Origin: an uncultured Eubacteriales bacterium
Lineage (GTDB): Bacteria; Bacillota; Clostridia; Christensenellales; DTU072
Assembly: GCA_902766325.1 (NCBI GenBank)
Contig: CACXDF010000021.1
Location: forward strand, 1 to 5,459
Length of the DNA: 5,459 nt
Direction of reading: 5' to 3'
Of the stretch, positions 1 through 5,459 are shown piece after piece (the first letter of the stretch is position 1; every line of letters starts with the position of its first letter). Under the pieces are notes generated by a model. It was not told where the DNA came from. It made no database searches and was given only the letters and a program-made list of their open reading frames with translations. Position numbers and translations under genes: made by a program.

Positions 1-1212
1 CCTGCGGCGAGCATGACGGTAAGGATCGTTTACGTCTTCGTTTTCTACCTTATTTTCTGCGTGTCGGACGCCTTCTACGATATGGCGCTTATGACGACCT
101 CCGCCAGAATGACGGACAACCCCAACGACAGAAAGAATTTTTATACGATAGCTTCGTTCGCGTCCACTCTCGGATCCATGCTTCCGGGCGGCGTTATCCC
201 CATGTTCATGAGTATGTACAAGGATCACCAAACCCAAGAATGGATCTATATTATCTGCGCTCTTATCTTCGGCGTCGTCGGTCTCGCCACGATGATCATG
301 CCCGGTCTTACTTTGAAGGAAAAGATCCAGGTCAGTATAAAAGAAGCGCCGGTGAAGATCAACGCAAAAGCGATCCTGCAAAACAGACCTCTGATTACGG
401 CAGTATTTGCGCAGATACTCGACAGTATCAGGCAGATATGTTACGGCGCGCTTTTGTATTTCTATACGCACACGCTCGGCGCGGCATGGCTTTCTACCGC
501 TGTCGGCGCCGCCAGTTCGGCGCTTAGCTACGTCGGTATAGCTTTGATACCGTTTATCGGAAAAAAACTTGCTCCGCGCGATATCATCGCAGGCGGTTAT
601 CTGTACACGGCATGTTTCTACATAATTTTGCTCACTTTCGGTAGTATGTTCTTCATTCATTCGAGCGACGTCTCCGGAAATATGGGATTTATTGCGCTTG
701 CCGGTATTTGTATTGCGCTCGGCGGTTTCCCCAACGGAGCCATCGGCGCCGCCAGAAGGATCCAACTTGCCGACTCCGCAGACTATATGGATTGGAAAAT
801 GAGAAAGAAATACGGCGTCGGTACACGTTCGGAAGGTATGGTCTTTGCCGTTAACTCCATGGCGGGCAGGATCAACGGTTTTTGGAAGGACCTTTTGCTG
901 CCGCTCGGCCTCGGTCTGATCGGATATATCAGTAAAAACGACAACGTAGAAGAAGTGCAGCAATCGGCGGATACGCTCAAAGGTCTGTTCTATTTGGTTG
1001 CGGTTCCCGGCGTTGTGGGTAACCTTTTACCGGGTCTTGTGACCCTGCTCGATAACTTCCGCGGCAAGAGAAGAGACAGGATCCTTGCAGAACTTATGGA
1101 AATGAGAAGAGCGGACGCAGAACAAGAAGAGACTACCGACGGACCTTCGGACGGCGACGGCGGAGAAACGACGCCTCCGGAACCGGAAACGGTCGAAGAA
1201 GTCATTGCATAA
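1..1212 (+). CDS. GPH-family (glycoside/sugar:cation symporter-like) MFS transporter, 5' truncated by the window
   Basis: Inner-membrane transporter of the glycoside-pentoside-hexuronide (MelB-like) branch of the major facilitator superfamily, which usually couples uptake of a sugar or glycoside to Na+ or H+. Residues are counted from the ATG at 13, but the frame is open to base 1 and this ATG lies in what aligns with helix 4, so it is probably internal; helices 1-3 should lie upstream. Visible are hydrophobic helices near residues 4-22, 45-66 and 78-96, a charged central loop (98-122) typical of the gap between helices 6 and 7, and further helices near 125-150, 158-183, 190-215, 225-245, 280-305 and 322-345. 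The loop after helix 4 (NPNDRKNFYTIASF) and the late signature (ADSADYMDWK then RSEG then GLGLIGY, residues 253-304) match the family. The tail (about 365-399) is acidic and rich in Asp, Glu, Thr and Pro. The substrate cannot be told from sequence. The family call is firm; cation coupling is inferred. Confidence 0.88.
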   Translation, partial: PAASMTVRIVYVFVFYLIFCVSDAFYDMALMTTSARMTDNPNDRKNFYTIASFASTLGSMLPGGVIPMFMSMYKDHQTQEWIYIICALIFGVVGLATMIMPGLTLKEKIQVSIKEAPVKINAKAILQNRPLITAVFAQILDSIRQICYGALLYFYTHTLGAAWLSTAVGAASSALSYVGIALIPFIGKKLAPRDIIAGGYLYTACFYIILLTFGSMFFIHSSDVSGNMGFIALAGICIALGGFPNGAIGAARRIQLADSADYMDWKMRKKYGVGTRSEGMVFAVNSMAGRINGFWKDLLLPLGLGLIGYISKNDNVEEVQQSADTLKGLFYLVAVPGVVGNLLPGLVTLLDNFRGKRRDRILAELMEMRRADAEQEETTDGPSDGDGGETTPPEPETVEEVIA

Positions 1213-1887
1213 ATGATCTCGGAAGAATTAATAGCTCATTCGGAAAAATCGTACGCGGCATTTCAGGCGGCATTAACGCCGGGGGTGCCGCTTTCGGCGT
1301 TTATCGGGGTCCGAGTTCCTGCTTTGAGGGAAATAGGTAAAAAATATTTCGGAACGGAAGAGGGCGAACGCTTTATGTCCGCTTTGCCGCATAAATACTA
1401 TGAAGAAAATATGCTTCACGGCATAATGATCTCGCAGATAAAGCAATTCGACACGTGCCTTGCGGAAGTAGATCGTTTTTTACCGTACGTCGATAATTGG
1501 GCCGTTTGCGACACATTATCGCCCGCCGTATTCAAAAGGAACAGGGAAAAACTTTTTCCCATCGTAAAAAACTGGATGACTTCCGAGCGCGTTTATACCT
1601 GTCGATTCGGCGTAAAGTGCTTAATGAACTATTATTTGGACGATCTTTTCCGGAAAGAGTATCTCGAATTACCGCTCGTCGTGAAAAGCGACGAGTATTA
1701 CGTAAAAATGATGGTGGCCTGGTATTATGCCACCGCGCTTGCGAAACAGTACGACGAGGCCGTTAAATTGCTTGAAAGCCGCGTTTTACCCGTGTGGGTG
1801 CATAACAAAACCATTCGGAAGGCGATCGAAAGCTATCGCGTGACCGATGAACGAAAAGAATATCTCAGAACGTTAATTATAAAATAA
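1213..1887 (+). CDS. DNA alkylation repair protein, AlkD-like HEAT-repeat DNA glycosylase
   Basis: A 224-residue cytoplasmic protein, about the usual length for the AlkD family, which excises N3- and N7-alkylated purines using stacked helical (HEAT-like) repeats rather than base flipping. Sequence support: the all-helical pattern, the segment VDNWAVCD (residues 93-100), VYTCRFGVKCLM (127-138), MMVAWYYATAL (166-176) and the C-terminal KTIRKAIESYR (199-209). Trp96, Asp100, Arg131 and Trp170 line up with the active-site Trp-Asp-Arg-Trp set of Bacillus cereus AlkD as I recall it; three of the four are essentially at the same spacing, with a few residues fewer between Asp and Arg. The ATG directly follows the TAA of the upstream transporter gene with no spacer. 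Only a weak purine stretch (GAAGAAG, 1195-1201) precedes it, so translation is probably coupled to the upstream gene. Later Met codons (residues 55, 67) would remove the first repeats. Some family members lack glycosylase activity, so the exact substrate is inferred. Confidence 0.9.
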   Translation: MISEELIAHSEKSYAAFQAALTPGVPLSAFIGVRVPALREIGKKYFGTEEGERFMSALPHKYYEENMLHGIMISQIKQFDTCLAEVDRFLPYVDNWAVCDTLSPAVFKRNREKLFPIVKNWMTSERVYTCRFGVKCLMNYYLDDLFRKEYLELPLVVKSDEYYVKMMVAWYYATALAKQYDEAVKLLESRVLPVWVHNKTIRKAIESYRVTDERKEYLRTLIIK

Positions 1888-1890
1888 AAA

Positions 1891-1898
1891 AAAGGAAA
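1891..1898 (+). promoter_or_regulatory. Ribosome binding site of the phosphatase gene
   Basis: AAAGGAAA, with its GG pair 8 bases before the ATG at 1904. It sits in the 16-base gap after the AlkD-like gene and supports this start for the phosphatase. There is no room here for a separate promoter or terminator, so the gene is probably co-transcribed with the two upstream genes. Confidence 0.7.
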
Positions 1899-1903
1899 AC
1901 GAA

Positions 1904-2953
1904 ATGAACGAATTTTTCAAAAAAACAGGGGCGTGGCTGGAAAAACACGTCGTCGTGGGAATCTTGATCATAGCGCTTCTCGCATTCATTGTTATTGTGC
2001 CGTGCGTATATAAAGAATATTGCACCTCGCCGAAGACGTTTAAGGCGGATCGGGTTTCGGAAGGGATTGTTCCTACCGATGAAGACTTAAAAAACGCGGT
2101 CAAGTACGATCGGGTCGTTATTTTCGGCGTTGACGGCGCGGGCGGGTACTTCGGTCAATGCGACACGCCTAATTTCGATCGGATTTTTTCGGAAGGAAAT
2201 ATCAATCTGAACGGCGTTTCTCAATATCCGACCGTCAGCTCGCAGAACTGGGCGTCCATGCTTTACGGCGTAACGGCGCAAAAACATCAGATCACCAACA
2301 CGCAAGCGTCGCTTTTACCGCATCTCGGCGTTAAATATCCTTCCGTTTTCAAAACGTATGCCAAGCATCATAAGGACGCGACTTATTTTTCAGCCGTCGA
2401 TTGGATCCCCGTTAACTACGGGATCATCGAAAACGGGATCAAAGGAATGACGAAAAAATATGCCAAATCAATGGTAAAAGACGATGGGAGCGAATATGCC
2501 ATCGATAAAAAAGTGGCCGAACTTGCCGTCGAGAGGTTAGAAAAACACAGAGATGCGATCACGTTTTTACATTTTGATTGCGTAGATCACGCCGGGCACG
2601 GGGTCGGATACGGTAGCGCTCCTTTTGTCGCGGCTCTGCAAGAGGTCGACAGAGATATGGGTATCGTGTACGACGCTTACCGGGAAAAGGGACTTGTCGA
2701 AGGCACGCTTTTTATTTGCGTATCCGATCACGGGCACGCTCTTACGGGCGGTCACGGCGGCGAAGAGGAGACCGAAAAGGTGGTTACGCTCGCCGTTGCC
2801 GGCGGTAAAGGGAATATCGTTAAAGGAACGTGCGGAAAGTACGTTACGCATGATCTTGCGTCCGTTATTTTGTACGCGCTCGGCGAAAAACAGCCCGCTC
2901 ATTACGAAGGCGGCGTACCGAAGAATCTTTTCAGTACGCTCGAGCTCGAGTAG
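1904..2953 (+). CDS. Membrane-anchored alkaline phosphatase superfamily protein (type I phosphodiesterase/nucleotide pyrophosphatase-like)
   Basis: A 349-residue, two-metal phosphoester or phosphodiester hydrolase. The N-terminus is short and positively charged, followed by one hydrophobic helix (about 17-36) without a clear cleavage site or lipobox, so it is best read as a signal anchor with the catalytic domain outside the membrane. Metal-binding motifs appear in family order: Asp77 in FGVDGAG, the nucleophile loop PTVSSQNWASML (109-120), Asp228 and His232 in VDHAGHGVG, Asp275-His276 in SDHGH, and His284 in GGHGGEEE. The C-terminal THDLASVILYALG (315-327) is also typical of the superfamily. 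Aligning on the Asn of the nucleophile loop puts Ser112 where phosphodiesterases of this family usually have Thr. The gene starts 16 bases after the AlkD-like gene with a good ribosome binding site, so it probably belongs to the same operon. The substrate is unknown; candidates are nucleotide diesters, lipid or cell-wall phosphoesters, or released phosphomonoesters. Fold and metal site are confident; activity is inferred. Confidence 0.87.
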   Translation: MNEFFKKTGAWLEKHVVVGILIIALLAFIVIVPCVYKEYCTSPKTFKADRVSEGIVPTDEDLKNAVKYDRVVIFGVDGAGGYFGQCDTPNFDRIFSEGNINLNGVSQYPTVSSQNWASMLYGVTAQKHQITNTQASLLPHLGVKYPSVFKTYAKHHKDATYFSAVDWIPVNYGIIENGIKGMTKKYAKSMVKDDGSEYAIDKKVAELAVERLEKHRDAITFLHFDCVDHAGHGVGYGSAPFVAALQEVDRDMGIVYDAYREKGLVEGTLFICVSDHGHALTGGHGGEEETEKVVTLAVAGGKGNIVKGTCGKYVTHDLASVILYALGEKQPAHYEGGVPKNLFSTLELE

Positions 2954-2971
2954 GACGGGCAAAACGAAAAA

Positions 2972-2987
2972 TTGCTTTACAAAGCAA
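2972..2987. repeat. Perfect 16-base inverted repeat between the phosphatase gene and smc
   Basis: TTGCTTT, then AC, then AAAGCAA: two 7-base arms around a 2-base centre. As RNA it would form at most a short stem with two G:C pairs and a tiny loop, and no clean U-run follows, so it is a poor intrinsic terminator. It covers the -35 element of the predicted smc promoter, so a protein-binding site is a possible alternative. Function is inferred; only the symmetry is seen. Confidence 0.5.
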
Positions 2988-3004
2988 CCTATATTTTGTA
3001 TACT
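2976..3004 (+). promoter_or_regulatory. Predicted sigma-A promoter of smc
   Basis: TTTACA (2976-2981) and TATACT (2999-3004), each matching five of six bases of the housekeeping consensus, separated by exactly 17 bases. Transcription would begin near 3011, leaving a leader of about 30 bases before the smc start codon. A perfect TATAAT at 3004-3009 also exists, but its spacing to TTTACA is 22 bases, which is too long. The surrounding sequence is clearly more AT-rich than the genes. Confidence 0.65.
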
Positions 3005-3025
3005 ATAATATATTATTTTATTAAC

Positions 3026-3034
3026 GGAGAAGGA
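3026..3034 (+). promoter_or_regulatory. Ribosome binding site of smc
   Basis: GGAGAAGGA ends 7 bases before the ATG at 3042. It contains two overlapping Shine-Dalgarno-like cores (GGAG and AAGGA) and fixes the smc start codon. Confidence 0.8.
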
Positions 3035-3041
3035 ACGAAAA

Positions 3042-5459
3042 ATGCATTTGAAAAGGCTGGAAGCATACGGGTTTAAATCCTTTGCCGATAAATTGCAACT
3101 CGACTTCACGACGGGCGTTACCTGTATCGTCGGGCCGAACGGTTGCGGTAAAAGCAACGTATGCGACGCCATTAAGTGGGTCCTCGGAGAACAGAACGCG
3201 CGTAATATACGAAGCGGCGGCCAAGGCAAGACCATGCAAGAGGTCATTTTTAAGGGAACGAATAACCGCAAGCCCATGGGTTACTGCGAAGTTTCGCTTG
3301 TTTTCGATAATACAGACAGAGCTTATAAGATCGATTTCGACGAACTGATCATCACGAGAAAACTATTCAGAAGCGGCGACAGCGAATATTATATCAACGG
3401 CAAAAGAGCCAAATTAAAAGATATCATCGATCTTTTCCGCGATACCGGTATCGGTAAAGACGGTTACTCCGTCGTAGGACAAGGACAGATCGACGCTATT
3501 CTGAGCGCAAAACCGGAGGACAGACGCCAGATTTTCGAAGAAGCCGCAGGTATCTCGAAATATAAAGCCAATCGAAAAGAGGCCTTTACCAGGCTGGAAC
3601 GCGCTATTTTGAATATTCGTTCTTTGGAAGAACAAATGCGCGTGCTCGAAGACGTCATCAAACCTTTGCGCGTCCAGGCGGAAGTGGCGGCAAAAGCTCG
3701 GTCTCTAAACGATAGGATCCGTCTTTTGGATATCAACCACTTTTTATACGTTTCCGATCATAGCGAAGAACAGCGCAAAAAACTGCGCGAAAAACTTACG
3801 CGCGAGACGGCGGAATTGGACGAAGTGACGAAAAAACAAGCCGACGTCAACAAAGAGTATACGGCCGCGCAGGAACAACTGAACAGCCTTGACGAAGTTT
3901 ATAAACAGTTAAACGCAAAAAAATTACAACTCAGCGTAGAAGAAGCGTCGCGTAAGAAAGACGGCGAACACTTTTCCGAAACCTTAAAGAAAGTAACTTC
4001 CGATATCGAAAGATACACCGAAGATATCGCCAATAAGACGAAGCAACTGGAGATCAATCGTTCGTTTGTCGACGAATGCACGAAAGAGAGCGAAGCAAAG
4101 ACGAAAGAGCACTTTGAGGCAAAATGCGACGAGCAGAACGCGATCGAAAAGTATACCGCGCTCAGCGACGCCGTCGCCGTTAAGCAAAACGAGATTAATC
4201 TGACCAACCAGGCTCTTCTTTCGGCCGCCGATAAAACGGGCGCGATCAATGCCGATATCGCTATGCTCACCGCCCAAAAAACGGCGCTCGAAGAAAATAT
4301 AGAACGTAGAAACGGCGAGATCGCCGAGCATAAAGAAGAGATCAAAAAATGCGCAAAAGAGGTCGCCTCTGCCGAAGAGATCATCGCGCAGAAGACGCAG
4401 GAGATCGAAAAGAAGTTCGGCGAACAAAAGAAGCTACAGGAACAATATAACGAAGTATCCACAAAGCTGATCGACGCGGAAGATAAGTACAGAGAAAGTT
4501 ACGGTACCATCGCCAACTTGAAGGGACGCTTGAACCTGTTGGAATCGAGAAAGAACAATTTCAGCAACTATGACAATCCGGTCAAGTTTTTGATGACCCA
4601 TCCGGATCCGATCGTACATCAAAAGGTTTGCGGCGTCCTGGGCGAACTCATCAAAGTCATTTCTCCGAAGTTTGCCACGGCCGTTGATATCGCGCTCGGC
4701 AATAACATCAACAATATGATCACCGAGACCGCCGAAGACGCGGGGTATCTTATTGATCTGCTAAAAAGAGCTAACGCGGGCAGAGGTACTTTCCTGCCGC
4801 TCGATATGATGCGCCCGAAGCCGCTTGATCCGCTGTACGAGACTGCGTTGGAAGAAGACGGTTGTTACGGACTTGCAATGGATCTGATCCGTTGCGACGC
4901 GAAGTATCGTCCCGCTTTGGAGACGCTGCTCGGTAAAGTAGTCGTAGCGGAAGACAAAGAGGCCGCGACACGTATCGCGAGAAAGTATCGTAACGGATTC
5001 AGGATCGTTACGCTCGACGGCGAAAACTTTGCTATAAGCGGTGCTATCAGCGGCGGTTCAAGAAGCCAAAACGAGTCGCAGATACTCAGCCTGGAAAACG
5101 ATATCGCCGAGGTCAACCGCCAGTTGAAAGTAAGAATGAGAGAGTACGAAATGCTCTCGAAAGACATAAACGAAGTGCGCGAAGCGAAGCAAGAAATGAC
5201 GACGGCTATTTCCGTCATCGGAAATATCATCGTCAAACTGCGCGGAGAAAAAGAGGCCGCCGAAAAACAGAAGATGTTCTCGGCGCAGACAAAAGCCCGT
5301 TACGAATTCGAGATCGAAAAACTGATTTCGGAAAACAACGCGGATAAGCAGGCGGTCAGCGAAAAGAACGCTATTCTGCTCGTGCAAAGTCAGGAGACGG
5401 ATACGCAGTCGCAGGCGCGTAGCGGAAGCACCGATACGTTGACGCAGCTCGCCGACGAA
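3042..5459 (+). CDS. smc: Chromosome segregation ATPase SMC, 3' end beyond the window
   Basis: SMC forms a ring-shaped homodimer that, with ScpA and ScpB, loads on DNA and extrudes loops to organise and separate chromosomes. The first 806 residues are present, all in one open frame. The N-terminal ATPase half begins MHLKRLEAYGFKSF and has the Walker A GPNGCGKSN (31-39), the conserved arginine region near Arg57, and a Q-loop region GYSVVGQGQID (141-151), followed by FEEAAGISKYK (165-175), where the head runs into the coiled coil. Residues about 175-510 are a long charged Glu/Lys/Gln-rich coiled coil. The hinge spans about 520-675, with GVLGELIKV (531-539), ITETAEDAG (560-568), GRGTFLPLD (580-588) and SGAISGGS (666-673). 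The returning coiled coil starts after 675. Hinge position matches the roughly 1180-1190-residue bacterial SMC, so about 380 residues, including the signature motif and Walker B, should lie downstream. It has its own promoter and strong ribosome binding site. Confidence 0.97.
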   Translation, partial: MHLKRLEAYGFKSFADKLQLDFTTGVTCIVGPNGCGKSNVCDAIKWVLGEQNARNIRSGGQGKTMQEVIFKGTNNRKPMGYCEVSLVFDNTDRAYKIDFDELIITRKLFRSGDSEYYINGKRAKLKDIIDLFRDTGIGKDGYSVVGQGQIDAILSAKPEDRRQIFEEAAGISKYKANRKEAFTRLERAILNIRSLEEQMRVLEDVIKPLRVQAEVAAKARSLNDRIRLLDINHFLYVSDHSEEQRKKLREKLTRETAELDEVTKKQADVNKEYTAAQEQLNSLDEVYKQLNAKKLQLSVEEASRKKDGEHFSETLKKVTSDIERYTEDIANKTKQLEINRSFVDECTKESEAKTKEHFEAKCDEQNAIEKYTALSDAVAVKQNEINLTNQALLSAADKTGAINADIAMLTAQKTALEENIERRNGEIAEHKEEIKKCAKEVASAEEIIAQKTQEIEKKFGEQKKLQEQYNEVSTKLIDAEDKYRESYGTIANLKGRLNLLESRKNNFSNYDNPVKFLMTHPDPIVHQKVCGVLGELIKVISPKFATAVDIALGNNINNMITETAEDAGYLIDLLKRANAGRGTFLPLDMMRPKPLDPLYETALEEDGCYGLAMDLIRCDAKYRPALETLLGKVVVAEDKEAATRIARKYRNGFRIVTLDGENFAISGAISGGSRSQNESQILSLENDIAEVNRQLKVRMREYEMLSKDINEVREAKQEMTTAISVIGNIIVKLRGEKEAAEKQKMFSAQTKARYEFEIEKLISENNADKQAVSEKNAILLVQSQETDTQSQARSGSTDTLTQLADE

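Noticed and set aside
1960..2023. Lipoprotein signal at Cys34 or Cys40 of the phosphatase
   Set aside because: The residues before each Cys do not fit a lipobox (no Leu-Ala/Ser-Gly/Ala before Cys), so a signal anchor is the simpler reading.
2972..3000. Intrinsic terminator after the phosphatase gene
   Set aside because: The stem has only two G:C pairs, the loop is too tight, and the downstream sequence is not a clean T-run, so I keep it only as an inverted repeat.
2625..3008. A 127-codon + strand open frame overlapping the phosphatase C-terminus in another frame
   Set aside because: It overlaps the region carrying the phosphatase metal-binding motifs, has a basic low-information translation and matches no family I know.
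3004..3009. Perfect TATAAT as the smc -10 element
   Set aside because: It would be 22 bases from TTTACA. The overlapping TATACT at 2999-3004 gives the ideal 17-base spacing.
2567..3277. A 236-codon open frame on the - strand spanning the end of the phosphatase gene, the gap and the start of smc
   Set aside because: It runs antisense to two well-supported genes and across the smc promoter, and its translation shows no recognisable domain. It is a shadow of codon bias on the + strand.
3899..4462. A 187-codon Ser/Phe-rich open frame on the - strand inside smc
   Set aside because: Its composition is what the reverse complement of a Glu/Lys-rich coiled coil produces. No ribosome binding site or domain supports it.
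1..5459. A novel defence, mobile or gene-cluster system
   Set aside because: All four genes belong to widespread families, the coding strands are continuous, and there are no inverted terminal repeats, transposase, integrase, CRISPR repeats or unexplained large gaps.

Overview
This window looks like ordinary chromosomal DNA from a low-to-moderate GC Gram-positive bacterium, most likely an anaerobic gut-type Clostridia member. The evidence is the SMC and GPH-transporter sequences, purine-rich AAGG ribosome binding sites, a housekeeping (sigma-A) type promoter, and heavy use of AGA/AGG arginine codons in the transporter gene. The species assignment is inference only. All genes read on the + strand and fill almost the whole window. 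There is no sign of mobile elements, CRISPR arrays, tRNA or rRNA.

Layout: (1) Positions 1-1212 hold the 3' part of a GPH-type (sodium/sugar symporter-like) major facilitator transporter; its start and first membrane helices lie upstream. (2) Positions 1213-1887 hold a complete DNA alkylation repair protein of the AlkD HEAT-repeat glycosylase family. Its ATG follows the transporter stop codon with no gap. (3) Positions 1904-2953, after 16 bases, hold a complete membrane-anchored alkaline phosphatase superfamily (type I phosphodiesterase/nucleotide pyrophosphatase-like) protein. (4) An 88-base AT-rich gap holds a perfect 16-base inverted repeat, a good sigma-A promoter and a strong ribosome binding site. 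(5) From 3042 to the window edge lie the first 806 residues of the chromosome segregation ATPase SMC: N-terminal ATPase half, first coiled coil, hinge, and part of the returning coiled coil.

The first three genes are packed like one transcription unit, but nothing in their sequences links them in one pathway. They cover uptake of a glycoside or sugar, repair of alkylated bases, and hydrolysis of an extracytoplasmic phosphoester or diester. smc appears to have its own promoter. I looked for an undescribed system and did not find one. The points most worth checking are the inverted repeat over the smc -35 element, the serine in the expected nucleophile position of the phosphatase, an apparent insertion in a conserved loop of the transporter, and the different arginine codon use of the two middle genes.
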